64,000 bases of DNA from NCBI RefSeq assembly GCF_900110065.1, contig NZ_FOCI01000003.1:1-64000 (forward strand). Direction: 5' to 3'. Shown here piece by piece: positions 42,912 to 52,356 of this stretch. Origin of the DNA: Loktanella fryxellensis. GTDB taxonomy: Bacteria; Pseudomonadota; Alphaproteobacteria; Rhodobacterales; Rhodobacteraceae. The translations under genes were made by a program, and so were the position numbers. The notes beneath the pieces are model-generated. The model made no database searches. It had not been told where the DNA came from and saw nothing but the letters and a program-made list of their open reading frames with translations. How positions within the stretch are numbered: the first letter of the stretch is position 1; each line of letters starts with the position of its first letter.

Positions 42912-44154
42912 CGCCAAGCTTGTCCCGATCCGGCAGGGTGTCGTCGCACCGTCGCGCCCGCGCGACCCGCGCATCGACGCATTCCGCGGTCTGGCGTTGA
43001 TGATGATCGTGATCGACCACATGCCCGGCAATCCGTGGGAAGAGATCACGGTGCGCAACATCGGCTTTTCCGACGCGGCAGAGGCGTTCTTCATCATGTC
43101 CGGCATCGCGGCGGGGATCGCCTATTCGCCGGGTATCGCGCGCTGGTTGAACGGCGCAGGCAGCCTGTGGCCCGCGATGGCACCGATGTGGCGGCGGGCA
43201 TGGCAGCTTTATGTCGTGCAGATCCTGCTGACCGTGCTGGCGCTGGCGCTGTTCGGCTGGGCGGCCAGCACCTTCGTGCGGGCCGAATTCCGCGACATGC
43301 ACAACCTTGCGCTGATCTACGAACAGACCGGACCTGCATTGGTGGGACTTGGGACGCTCGGCTATCAGATCGGCTATGTGAACATCCTGCCCAGCTATAT
43401 CGTGCTGCTGATCGCGGCCCCCTTCGTGCTGATGGCCGGGGTGCGTGCGCCGTGGCTGACGGTGGCGGCCAGTCTTGTGCTGTGGTTCATCGCCGGGGCG
43501 CAGGGTTGGAATATTCCCAATCATCCCGGCGGCGGTGGCTGGTTCCTGAGCCCGTATCAGTGGCAGGCAATCTTCGTGATCGGTCTGGTCATCGGCATCC
43601 GCCACCGGCAGGACCAGCGGCTGGTGCCCGTGCATCGCGGTCTGTTCTGGGGGGCGGTTGCGTTGCTGGTGTTCATCTTTGCGTGGCGGCACCTGCCGGG
43701 GCTGGCGCCGATCATGAACCACAAGATGGCGCAACTCAGCTGGCTTGGTGCGCCGTCGAATATCACGACCCATAACAAGACGATCCTCGCGTTTCCACGG
43801 TTCCTGCACATCCTGGCACTGGCCTATGTGCTGTCATGCCTGCCGCTGGTCACGCGCCTGTGCGCCCATCCCATCGCGGCACCCCTGCGGCTGATGGGCG
43901 GGCACGGGCTGCTGGTGTTCGGTCTTGGCACGATCCTGTCGCTGATCGGGCAGATCATCATGGACGTGTTCGCCGGTCAGGCGTGGCTGCCGTGGGGTCT
44001 GCCGCCCGTGGGCGTGTTGCTGTGCTACGCCGCCGCCGTAGTCGCCGAGGCGGCGCGCCGGGCGAGTGCATCCGCCCAGCGCGCGCGCGTCACCCCGCCT
44101 CAGCCGGAGGGGGGCGACAGGTCGGCCCCGGTCACGGCCAGCGCAAAGGCATAG
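42886..44154 (+). CDS. opgC: Glucan succinyltransferase OpgC
   Basis: Inner-membrane acyltransferase-fold protein that decorates periplasmic glucans with succinyl groups. The 422-residue product begins with a cytoplasmic tail, then PRIDAFRGLALMMIVIDHMPGN (given in part) containing the R/H pair of the family, FSDAAEAFFIMSGIAAGIAY and about ten hydrophobic segments. It overlaps opgH by 26 nt at its start. Its last 55 bp overlap, antisense, the end of the oligopeptidase gene, so the two transcripts converge. Confidence 0.9.
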   Translation: MAQTPVRPDAKLVPIRQGVVAPSRPRDPRIDAFRGLALMMIVIDHMPGNPWEEITVRNIGFSDAAEAFFIMSGIAAGIAYSPGIARWLNGAGSLWPAMAPMWRRAWQLYVVQILLTVLALALFGWAASTFVRAEFRDMHNLALIYEQTGPALVGLGTLGYQIGYVNILPSYIVLLIAAPFVLMAGVRAPWLTVAASLVLWFIAGAQGWNIPNHPGGGGWFLSPYQWQAIFVIGLVIGIRHRQDQRLVPVHRGLFWGAVALLVFIFAWRHLPGLAPIMNHKMAQLSWLGAPSNITTHNKTILAFPRFLHILALAYVLSCLPLVTRLCAHPIAAPLRLMGGHGLLVFGLGTILSLIGQIIMDVFAGQAWLPWGLPPVGVLLCYAAAVVAEAARRASASAQRARVTPPQPEGGDRSAPVTASAKA

Positions 44155-46214
44155 GTCCGCGCCGCGTCCGCCAACGCCGCGAACCGCCCAGTCTGGCCGA
44201 AGTGGCCGGAGGTCATGTTCGTCCGCAGCAGCAGCACGGCGTCGTCGGTCTTGATCACGCGCAGGTGGGCGACCCATTTCGCAGGCTCCCAATAGGTCAC
44301 GCGCGGGTCGGATACGCCAGCGGTCACCAGCATCGGCGGATAGGCCTGAGCGGTCACGTTGTCATAGGGCGAGTAGCTGCGGATGGTGTCGAACGCCGCG
44401 CGGTCGGTGATCGGGTTGCCCCACTGCGACCACTCGCCCGGCGTCAGCGGCAGCGTGTCGTCGAGGATGGTCGACAGCACATCGACGAAGGGCACGTCGG
44501 CCACGGCCCCGGCCCAGAGCTGCGGCGCCATGTTCAGCACCGCGCCGACCAGCAGCCCGCCCGCAGAGCCGCCGTTGATGACGATGCGGCCCTGCGCGGT
44601 GTACCCTTCGGCAATCAGGTGCCGGGCGGCCGCGATGAAGTCGTGGAAGGTGTTGGGTTTGCCTGCCCCCTTGGCGGCTTCGTACCACGCGCGGCCACGC
44701 TCCTCTCCGCCGCGCACATGGGCGATGGCATAGACGAAACCGCGGTTCACCAGCGACAGGCGGTTGGCCGAGAAGCCTGCTGGCATGCTGGCCCCATAGG
44801 ACCCGTAGCCATAGAGCAGGCAGGGTGCGGTGCCGTCGCGGGGCGTGTCGCGGTGGAACAGCAGCGTGACGGGCACCGGTGCGCCGTCGTGTGACGGGGC
44901 CGTGGTGCGCACCGTGACGTAATCCGCAGGATCGTGCCCCGACGGGATCACCGCCGTCTTGCGCAGGGTGCGCAGGCCCGTGGACAGGTCAAAGTCGTAG
45001 ACCTGGCTTGGCGTCGTGGGCGAGGAATAGGTGAACCTGAAACCGTCGGTGGCATAATCGGGGCTCGGGTCGCTGCCCAGCGCGTAGGCATCCTCTGCGA
45101 ACCCGATCACCTGCGCGGTGTCGATGGGCGCGCCGCGTGCCACATAGCAGATGCGTGGCAGGGCATTGCGCCGCTCCATCCAGATCGTCCAGTCACGGTA
45201 AGCCGACAGGCTCACGATCATGCGACCGTCCTCGGCCGGGATCAGGTCGGTCCAGTGGCTCCGGGACGGTGTGGCGACTGGCGTCGTCATCACCTTGAAA
45301 TCCACCGCCCCGTTGGCGTTGGTCAGGATCAGCAGGTGGTCGCCCTGATGCTCGACCTCGTATTCCAGCCCGGTGGTGCGCGCCTCGATCAGCATGGGTG
45401 CGACGGTGGGATCCACGGTCGGGATCAGGTGAACCTCGTTCTCGTCGTTCATGCCGGTGTTGATCGTAACATAGGCGCCCGACCGCTGGCGACCGACGCT
45501 GACGTGATAGCGGGTGTCGGATTCCTCATAGACCAGCGCGTCGGTGGCGGGATCGCTGTGCAGGGTGTGGCGATAGACCCGGTTCGGATGGTGACGCGCA
45601 TCGACGCGGACATAGAACAGCGTCCGCGCATCCGCCCACGCGACGGATGCCACGTCGGCGATGTGATAGGGCAGGTCGCGCCCGGTGCCGATGTCGCGCA
45701 GGTTCAGTTGATAGAACTCCGACCCGTTCACGTCCGCCGCCCATGCGAGCGTGGCGTGATCCGGGCTGACCTGCGTCTGGCCGAGCGAGAAATACGCCTG
45801 CGCCGCAGCTTCTGCCGTCACGTCGAGCAGGACCGTCTCTGCGCCACCCGCAGCGGGCGTGCGCAGGATCAGCGGATATTCCGCCCCGGCGGCAAAGCGC
45901 ACGCTGTAGGCATGGTCGCCGTGGACGCGCGGCACGCTGCTGTCGTCCTCCTGAATGCGGCCGCGCATCTCGGCGATCAGCCTGTCCTGCAGGGCGGCGG
46001 TGGGGGCCATGGCGGTGTCGTAATAGGCATTCTCGGCCCGCAGGTAGTCCGCGATGTCGGCGGGCAGCACGGTGGGGTCGCGCATCGCGTCCTGCCAGTT
46101 CCCGGCGCGCAGCCAGCCGTAGTCGTCGTGCAGATCGACGCCGTGCACGGTGGTCGTCACCGGGCGGCGGGCGGCTTGCGGTGCGCCGGGCGGGGCGGGC
46201 AGGGGGCGGGTCAT
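44100..46214 (-). CDS. ptrB: Oligopeptidase B (prolyl oligopeptidase family S9)
   Basis: Cytosolic serine peptidase that cleaves small peptides after Arg/Lys. The 704-residue protein has an N-terminal beta-propeller (DDYGWLRAGNWQDAMRDP at the start) and a C-terminal alpha/beta-hydrolase domain. The domain has the nucleophile in GGSAGGLLVGAVLNM (about residue 545), then VTAGVSDPRVTYWEPAKW with the catalytic Asp and SGHFGQTGRF with the catalytic His. YGSYGASMPAGFS and RGGEERGRAWYE are typical of S9A. It has no signal peptide. Confidence 0.93.
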   Translation of the reverse strand: MTRPLPAPPGAPQAARRPVTTTVHGVDLHDDYGWLRAGNWQDAMRDPTVLPADIADYLRAENAYYDTAMAPTAALQDRLIAEMRGRIQEDDSSVPRVHGDHAYSVRFAAGAEYPLILRTPAAGGAETVLLDVTAEAAAQAYFSLGQTQVSPDHATLAWAADVNGSEFYQLNLRDIGTGRDLPYHIADVASVAWADARTLFYVRVDARHHPNRVYRHTLHSDPATDALVYEESDTRYHVSVGRQRSGAYVTINTGMNDENEVHLIPTVDPTVAPMLIEARTTGLEYEVEHQGDHLLILTNANGAVDFKVMTTPVATPSRSHWTDLIPAEDGRMIVSLSAYRDWTIWMERRNALPRICYVARGAPIDTAQVIGFAEDAYALGSDPSPDYATDGFRFTYSSPTTPSQVYDFDLSTGLRTLRKTAVIPSGHDPADYVTVRTTAPSHDGAPVPVTLLFHRDTPRDGTAPCLLYGYGSYGASMPAGFSANRLSLVNRGFVYAIAHVRGGEERGRAWYEAAKGAGKPNTFHDFIAAARHLIAEGYTAQGRIVINGGSAGGLLVGAVLNMAPQLWAGAVADVPFVDVLSTILDDTLPLTPGEWSQWGNPITDRAAFDTIRSYSPYDNVTAQAYPPMLVTAGVSDPRVTYWEPAKWVAHLRVIKTDDAVLLLRTNMTSGHFGQTGRFAALADAARTYAFALAVTGADLSPPSG

Positions 46215-46337
46215 GGCGGTCCTCTTCTTCGGTTGGGTTCAATCTGTGGGTGGCGGCGGGGGGTTGCAAGCGGCGCGGTCCTTGTCATCTCCCGCCATTC
46301 GCCGCACCAATGAGCCACTGACGGCAGGGGGCGCATC

Positions 46338-49300
46338 ATGTGGCAGTTCTGGGTGGATCGCGGCGGCACGTTCACGGACATCGTGGCGCGTGATCCCGCA
46401 GGCACCCTGCACACCCACAAACTGCTGTCCGAGGCACCGGAACGCTATGCCGACGCCGCCGTGCAGGGCATCCGCGACCTGCTGGGGCTGCAGCCCGGCG
46501 ACCCGGTGCCCAAGGGTGTGATCGGTGCCGTCCGCATGGGCACCACGGTCGCCACGAATGCGTTGCTGGAGCGCAAGGGAGCGCCCACGCTGCTGGTCAT
46601 CAACCGCGGGTTCGGGGACCTTTTGCGCATCGGCACGCAGAACCGCCCGCGCCTGTTCGACCTGCACATCGTCCTGCCTGATCAGTTGCCCGCGCAGGTG
46701 GCCGAGGTGGACGTGCGCCGCGCGGCGGACGGCGGCGTCGTGACACCGCTGGACGCGGGGCAGGTGCGACATCTGCTGCGCGCGGCCCATGAGGGCGGCC
46801 TGCGGTCCGTCGCGGTGGCACTGATGCACGGCTACCGCGCGCCACAGGACGAGGTGGCCATCGGGCGGTTGGCCGAGGAGGCGGGCTTCACCCAGATCTC
46901 CCTGTCGCATCAGGTCTCGCCGCTGATCAAGCTGGTGTCGCGCGGCGATACCACGGTCGTCGATGCCTACCTGTCGCCGATCCTGCGCCGTTACGTGGCG
47001 CAGGTCAGCACCGCGCTGGGCGGCGAAGGGCAGCTCATGTTCATGCAGTCGCACGGCGGATTGACCGATGCGGCGCGCTTTCAGGGCAAGGATGCGATCC
47101 TGTCGGGGCCGGCGGGCGGTGTCGTCGGCATGGTGCGCAGCGCGCAGGCGGCGGGGTTCGACAAGGTGATCGGCTTCGACATGGGCGGCACATCCACCGA
47201 CGTTTGCCATTTCGCGGGCGCGTATGAGCGGTCGTTCGAGACCGAGGTGGCTGGCGTCAGGATGCGCGCGCCGATGATGGCGATCCACACGGTCGCGGCG
47301 GGTGGCGGGTCGATCCTGAGCTATGCGAACGGCCGGATGCAGGCGGGACCGGCCAGCGCCGGTGCCGATCCCGGCCCCGCCTGCTACCGCCGGGGCGGGC
47401 CGCTGACCGTGACCGACTGCAACGTGGTGCTGGGCCGGATCGTGCCGGACCGCTTTCCCGCGGTCTTCGGCCCCGACGGCGACGCGCCGCTGGATGCGGA
47501 CGCGGCACGCGCGGCCTTTGCCGACATGGCGCAGGTGATTGCCGCCGACACCGGGCAGGCACCGCGCAGCCCCGAGGATCTGGCCGAAGGATTCCTGCGC
47601 ATCGCGGTCGAGAACATGGCGAACGCGATCAAGAAGATCAGCGTGCAGCGCGGTTACGACGTGACAGGCTATGCGATGAACTGCTTTGGCGGGGCGGGCG
47701 GGCAGCACGCCTGTCAGGTCGCCGACGTGCTGGGCATGACGACGATCTATCTGCATCCTTTCGCCGGGGTGCTGTCCGCATTCGGCATGGGTCTGGCCGA
47801 TGTCCGGGCGATCCGCGAGTATCAGTTCGCGCGGCCCTTGGCCCAGGTGGCAGAGGCCGGTGCGGTGCTGGACAGGCTGTCCGATGCGGTGCGGGCGGAG
47901 GTCGCGGCGCAGGGCATCGCACCAAGCGCGATCACCGTGCAGCGGAGCGTCCATGTTCGCGCCGAGGGGGCGCAGCAGACGCTGATCGTGCCGTTCGGTA
48001 CCGTCGAGGCGATCGCTGAAGCCTTCGTCGCAGCCCACCGCCAGCGGTTCGGGTTCGCGCCCGCGACGGATGCGCTGATCCTCGATCAGTTGACGGCGGA
48101 AGGGGTGGGGGCCACCGGGCAGGACGTGGCCATCACGCCGCCCGCCACCACCACCGCCATCCCGGCCACCACCGCGCCGCTGTATCTGGCGGGTGCGTGG
48201 CGCGATGTGCCGCTGGTCGACCGGGCCGGGCTGGTGCCGGGCCAGACGGTCGCGGGGCCTGCGATCATCGTGGAACCCACCGGCACCAATCTGGTGGGCT
48301 GTGGCTGGCAGGCGACCGCACAGACGGGGGGCGACCTGATCCTGCGGCGCGTGGTGGCGCAGGCGCGGGGCATCGCCATCGGCACCCGCGTCGATCCGGT
48401 GATGCTCGAGGTGTTCAACAACCTCTTCATGTCGATCGCCGAACAGATGGGCGCGACGCTGGCCAACACCGCCTATTCGGTGAACATCAAGGAACGCTAT
48501 GATTTCTCTTGCGCGATCTTCGACGCGGCGGGCGATCTGGTGGCGAACGCGCCGCATGTGCCGGTGCATCTGGGGTCGATGGCCGATTCCGTGCGCATGA
48601 TCCTGCGTGAAGGGGCGGGCACGATCCGCCCCGGCGACGTGTTCATGACCAACGATCCCTACGACGGCGGCACGCACCTGCCGGACGTGACCGTCATCAC
48701 CCCGGTCTTCGACGCGGGCGGCGAGCGCATCGTGATGACCGTTGCCAGCCGTGGGCACCATGCCGACATCGGCGGGACCACCCCCGGATCGGCCCCGCCC
48801 GACAGCCGCCGCATCAGTGAAGAGGGGGTGGTGATCCACAACCTGCGCCTCGTGAGGGAAGGCACTTTGCAGGAGGATGCCGCCCGAGACCTGCTGGCAT
48901 CCGGCGACTGGCCCTGCCGCAACATCGACCAGAACATGGCCGACCTGCGCGCGCAGATCGCGGCCAACACCACCGGCGTGGCGGCGCTGCGCGGCGTGGT
49001 GGACCAGTTCGGGCTGGACGTGGTGCAGGCCTATATGGGTCACGTGCAGGACAATGCAGAGGAAAGCGTGCGCCGCGTGCTGGACGGGCTGGCGGATTGC
49101 GCCTTTACCTATCCCATGGACAGCGGCGCGCAGATCGCGGTGTCGGTCACCGTGGACCGCGCGGCACGGCAGGCGGTGATCGACTTCACCGGCACCTCGG
49201 CGCAGGACGCGCTGAACTACAACGCGCCTTTGGCGATCTGCCGGGCGGTGGTCCTCTATGTCTTTCGCACGCTGGTGGGGGCCGACATCCCGATGAACGA

Positions 49301-49919
49301 AGGCTGCCTGAAGCCGCTGACCCTGCAGGTGCCCGCCGGCAGCATGATCAACCCCGCCCATCCGGCGGCGGTGATCGCGGGGAATACCGAGGTCAGCCAG
49401 TCCATCGCCGACGCGCTGTTCGGCGCACTTGGCGTCGTGGCGGGATCGCAGGGCACGATGAACAACTTCACCTGGGGCAACGACCGCCATCAGAACTATG
49501 AAACCATCTGCGGCGGCACCGGGGCGGGACGGGGGTTCGACGGGGCCAGTGCGGTGCACAGCCACATGACGAATACCCGCATGACCGACCCCGAGGTGCT
49601 GGAAACCCGCTTTCCGGTCCGGCTGGAGGCGTTCGCGATCAGGCAGGGGTCTGGCGGCGACGGCGCCTTCCGGGGCGGTGATGGCGTGACCCGTCGGCTG
49701 CGCTTTCTGGAACCGATGACCGCCACCGTTTTGTCGTCGCATCGCATCACGCGGCCAGCGGGCATGGCCGGCGGCGGCGACGGGCAACCGGGTGTGAACT
49801 TGGTCGAACGTGGGGATGGCACGGTCGAGACGTTGCAGGGCAACGACGCTGCACTGATGCAGCCCGGCGACGTGTTCGTCATGCACACGCCGGGTGGCGG
49901 GGGTTTTGGCGCGGTCTGA
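46338..49919 (+). CDS. 5-oxoprolinase / hydantoinase family protein (single-chain HyuA-HyuB)
   Basis: ATP-dependent hydrolysis of 5-oxo-L-proline to glutamate, or of a related hydantoin. The 1193-residue polypeptide joins an N-terminal HyuA/HydA ATPase half and a C-terminal HyuB half. The N-terminal half (about 1-690) shows [30 protein letters not shown] and [14 protein letters not shown]; the C-terminal half (about 690-1193) shows [34 protein letters not shown] and [11 protein letters not shown]. This matches eukaryotic-type 5-oxoprolinase in length. The start at 46338 is a clear N-terminus; no partner gene is needed. Which substrate is used cannot be settled by sequence. Confidence 0.9.
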   Translation: MWQFWVDRGGTFTDIVARDPAGTLHTHKLLSEAPERYADAAVQGIRDLLGLQPGDPVPKGVIGAVRMGTTVATNALLERKGAPTLLVINRGFGDLLRIGTQNRPRLFDLHIVLPDQLPAQVAEVDVRRAADGGVVTPLDAGQVRHLLRAAHEGGLRSVAVALMHGYRAPQDEVAIGRLAEEAGFTQISLSHQVSPLIKLVSRGDTTVVDAYLSPILRRYVAQVSTALGGEGQLMFMQSHGGLTDAARFQGKDAILSGPAGGVVGMVRSAQAAGFDKVIGFDMGGTSTDVCHFAGAYERSFETEVAGVRMRAPMMAIHTVAAGGGSILSYANGRMQAGPASAGADPGPACYRRGGPLTVTDCNVVLGRIVPDRFPAVFGPDGDAPLDADAARAAFADMAQVIAADTGQAPRSPEDLAEGFLRIAVENMANAIKKISVQRGYDVTGYAMNCFGGAGGQHACQVADVLGMTTIYLHPFAGVLSAFGMGLADVRAIREYQFARPLAQVAEAGAVLDRLSDAVRAEVAAQGIAPSAITVQRSVHVRAEGAQQTLIVPFGTVEAIAEAFVAAHRQRFGFAPATDALILDQLTAEGVGATGQDVAITPPATTTAIPATTAPLYLAGAWRDVPLVDRAGLVPGQTVAGPAIIVEPTGTNLVGCGWQATAQTGGDLILRRVVAQARGIAIGTRVDPVMLEVFNNLFMSIAEQMGATLANTAYSVNIKERYDFSCAIFDAAGDLVANAPHVPVHLGSMADSVRMILREGAGTIRPGDVFMTNDPYDGGTHLPDVTVITPVFDAGGERIVMTVASRGHHADIGGTTPGSAPPDSRRISEEGVVIHNLRLVREGTLQEDAARDLLASGDWPCRNIDQNMADLRAQIAANTTGVAALRGVVDQFGLDVVQAYMGHVQDNAEESVRRVLDGLADCAFTYPMDSGAQIAVSVTVDRAARQAVIDFTGTSAQDALNYNAPLAICRAVVLYVFRTLVGADIPMNEGCLKPLTLQVPAGSMINPAHPAAVIAGNTEVSQSIADALFGALGVVAGSQGTMNNFTWGNDRHQNYETICGGTGAGRGFDGASAVHSHMTNTRMTDPEVLETRFPVRLEAFAIRQGSGGDGAFRGGDGVTRRLRFLEPMTATVLSSHRITRPAGMAGGGDGQPGVNLVERGDGTVETLQGNDAALMQPGDVFVMHTPGGGGFGAV

Positions 49920-49997
49920 GGGAACCGGAGCGTCCGTGCCGTGTTGCGACAGCAGCAGCGTGGCCGGATAGCGGCCCGTCCCAAGGAACCACATCCC

Positions 49998-50777
49998 ATG
50001 ATCCTCCAGATCGGCGTGCAGATGCACTATTCCATCGCCGCGCCCACCGACATCATCCTGCAGATCGCCGTCCCCAGCTTTGCCGATCAGCGCGTCATCA
50101 CCGAAGAGATCGCCTTTGGCGAGACCATGCACCGCGCCACCGTCGCGGCCGAGGAGGGCATGGGCGAACGCACCCTGCTGCGCGTCGATCAGGATTTCGA
50201 GTGCAACTATGCCGCCAAGGTCGAGATCGACCGTCCCGCGCTGGACATCGCCCTGCTGCCCGCCACGCCGCCGCACCAACTGCCCGGCGATGCGGTGCGT
50301 TATCTGATGCCCTCGCGCTATTGCCAGTCCGACGAGTTGCAAAGCTTCGTGCTGGCCGAGTTCGGCGACAGCGAGGGCGGCGCGCGCATCGCCAAGCTGC
50401 GCGACTGGATCTTCGAGCGGTTCGCTTATGTGCCGGGGTCGAGCAATGCGCAGACCACCGCACTCGATACCTTCGTGCAGCGCAAGGGCGTGTGCCGCGA
50501 TTTCGCCCATGTGCTGATCGCGCTCGCCCGTGCATCGGCGATTCCGGCACGGTTCGCGTCGGTCTATGCGCCACATGTCACGCCGCAGGATTTCCATGCG
50601 GTGGCGGAGGTGTATCTGGACGGCACGTGGCATCTGGTCGATGCGACTGGCATGGCCGCCGCCAACCAGATCGCCCGCATCGGCGTCGGTCTCGATGCGG
50701 CAGAAGTGGCATTCTTCTCCAGCTTCGGTCCCGTCACGATGCAGACCCAGTCGGTGCAGGTCACGCAGGACGCCTGA
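49998..50777 (+). CDS. Transglutaminase-like (cysteine peptidase fold) protein
   Basis: A 259-residue protein starting MILQIGVQMHYSIAAPTDII (ATG 49998). The N-terminal half is a beta-rich domain and the C-terminal half a transglutaminase-like domain with the triad visible: Cys in RKGVCRDFAHVL (about residue 165), His-Val-Asp region in WHLVDATGMAA (about 212-218). LPSRYCQ-like YLMPSRYCQSDEL is the family's mid-block. There is no signal peptide. Relatives act as peptidases or amidases of unknown substrate. It follows the 5-oxoprolinase after 78 bp on the same strand. Confidence 0.85.
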   Translation: MILQIGVQMHYSIAAPTDIILQIAVPSFADQRVITEEIAFGETMHRATVAAEEGMGERTLLRVDQDFECNYAAKVEIDRPALDIALLPATPPHQLPGDAVRYLMPSRYCQSDELQSFVLAEFGDSEGGARIAKLRDWIFERFAYVPGSSNAQTTALDTFVQRKGVCRDFAHVLIALARASAIPARFASVYAPHVTPQDFHAVAEVYLDGTWHLVDATGMAAANQIARIGVGLDAAEVAFFSSFGPVTMQTQSVQVTQDA

Positions 50778-50851
50778 GTGAATACCCCGTAGCGGTGGGG
50801 GCGGATCGGGATTAAACCCGCGCAGCCTCCACCACCCAAGGGACCCCCTCG

Positions 50852-51697
50852 ATGAAACGCATTCTGATATCGCTGCTGCTGCTGTCCGCCTCGCCGCTGG
50901 CTGCACAGACCCTCTATTTCTCGGCCATCCCCGACGACGACGAGACCCGCCTGACCGAACGCTTTGGCGCCGTCGCCGATTATCTGTCGACCGAGCTTGG
51001 GGTCGAGGTCGAATACGTGCCCGTCAAGAGCTATGCCGCAGCCGTCACCGCATTCACCAATGACCAGATCCAGCTGGGCTGGTTCGGTGGTCTGTCGGGC
51101 GTGCAGGCGCGCATCGCGGTGCCCGACAGCCGCGCGATTGCGCAAGGCGACGAGGATCAGACCTTCGTCACGTATTTCATCGCCAACACCGAAACGGGCC
51201 TGACACAGTCTGACGCCTTCCCCGATCTGGCGGGCCGCCGTTTCACCTTCGGTGCTGAAACCTCCACCTCGGGCCGCCTGATGCCGGAGTTCCACATCCG
51301 CGAAGAGACCGGACAGGCCCCCACCGACCTGTTTTCCGAGGTCGGCTATTCCGGCGACCACGGCCAGACCCTGCGGCTGGTGGCGTCCGGTGCGTTCGAA
51401 GTCGGTGCCCTGAACTACACCGTCTATGACACGGCGGTGGCCGAGGGTGCTGCCGAGGTCGAGACCGCCAAGGTCATCTGGCAGACGCCACCCTATCCCG
51501 ACTACAACTGGACGATCCGTGGCGATGTGGATGCGCGGTTCGGCGAAGGCTTTGGCGACCGCGTGCAGGCGGCGCTGATCGGCATGGACGATCCCGCGCT
51601 GCTGGACCTGTTCCCGCGCAAGGCCTTAATCGTCGCCGACGATGCGATGTATCAGCCCATCGTCGACGTCGCGCGCGAGCTGGACCTGATCGACTGA
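50852..51697 (+). CDS. PhnD-type (putative selenate) ABC transporter substrate-binding protein
   Basis: A 281-residue periplasmic binding protein with signal peptide MKRILISLLLLSASPLAAQ. The mature start TLYFSAIPDDDETRLTERFG, EVEYVPVKSYAAAVTAFTND, LGWFGGLSGVQARIAVP and VIWQTPPYPDYNWTIRGDVD agree with the PhnD superfamily subgroup annotated as putative selenate transporters rather than with true phosphonate PhnD (from memory). The ligand is therefore an oxyanion or small anion, not proven. The stop overlaps the ATPase start (TGATG-type, 1 nt). First gene of a three-gene transporter. Confidence 0.8.
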   Translation: MKRILISLLLLSASPLAAQTLYFSAIPDDDETRLTERFGAVADYLSTELGVEVEYVPVKSYAAAVTAFTNDQIQLGWFGGLSGVQARIAVPDSRAIAQGDEDQTFVTYFIANTETGLTQSDAFPDLAGRRFTFGAETSTSGRLMPEFHIREETGQAPTDLFSEVGYSGDHGQTLRLVASGAFEVGALNYTVYDTAVAEGAAEVETAKVIWQTPPYPDYNWTIRGDVDARFGEGFGDRVQAALIGMDDPALLDLFPRKALIVADDAMYQPIVDVARELDLID

Positions 51698-52356
51698 TGA
51701 CCGCGCCACTGGTCGGGTTGCAGGACCAGACATTGGGCTGGGGTGGTCAGGCGGTCCTGCGCGGCATCGATCTTTCGCTGAGCGCTGGCGAACGTGTGGT
51801 GCTGCTGGGGCGCAGCGGCGTGGGCAAGAGCACGCTGCTGGCCGCCCTGCAGGGCGGCATCGCGGCCCGCGTCGCCTTGGTGCCGCAGGACCACGGGCTG
51901 GTCGGAAGCCTCAGCGTGTTTCACAACGTCTGGATGGGCGTGCTGGACGACCACGGCACGGCGTCTAATCTGCGCACGCTGGTCTGGCCTGCCAAGGCGC
52001 AGCGCGCGCGGGTGGAGGCGGTGCTGGAGGTCGTGGGTCTGGGCACCCTTGGCCGCCGCACGGTGGGCCGTCTGTCCGGCGGCCAGCGGCAGCGCGTGGC
52101 GCTGGCACGGGCCCTGCTGCGCCGTGGCGACGTGGTGCTTGGCGACGAGCCTGTCACGGCGCTGGACCCGTCGCAGGGGGCGTTGCTGCTGACGCATCTT
52201 GTGACGCAGTTTCCGACGGCGGTGCTGGCGCTGCATGATATCGATCAGGCGTTGCGGACGGCCACCCGCATCGTCGGCCTGCGCGGAGGCGGCATCGTGC
52301 TGGACGCGCCAGCCGCCGACCTGACCGCGGTCGATCTGCTGGCGCTCTACCGGTGA
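51697..52356 (+). CDS. PhnC-type ABC transporter ATP-binding protein
   Basis: A 219-residue ATPase: Walker A LGRSGVGKSTLLAAL near residues 37-51, Q-loop VPQDHGLVGSLSVFHNVWMG, signature LSGGQRQRVALARALL, Walker B VVLGDEPVTALDPSQG and the switch His in LALHDIDQALRTA. It is shorter than typical PhnC (about 250), with a shortened C-terminus. It overlaps both the binding-protein gene (1 nt) and the permease gene (GTGA, 4 nt). Confidence 0.88.
   Translation: MTAPLVGLQDQTLGWGGQAVLRGIDLSLSAGERVVLLGRSGVGKSTLLAALQGGIAARVALVPQDHGLVGSLSVFHNVWMGVLDDHGTASNLRTLVWPAKAQRARVEAVLEVVGLGTLGRRTVGRLSGGQRQRVALARALLRRGDVVLGDEPVTALDPSQGALLLTHLVTQFPTAVLALHDIDQALRTATRIVGLRGGGIVLDAPAADLTAVDLLALYR

Noticed and set aside
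46239-50906. Very long minus-strand open frame (over 1500 codons) opposite the 5-oxoprolinase gene
   Set aside because: It is antisense to a gene with clear domains; its His/Arg/Gly-rich composition is a high-G+C shadow of third-position bias.
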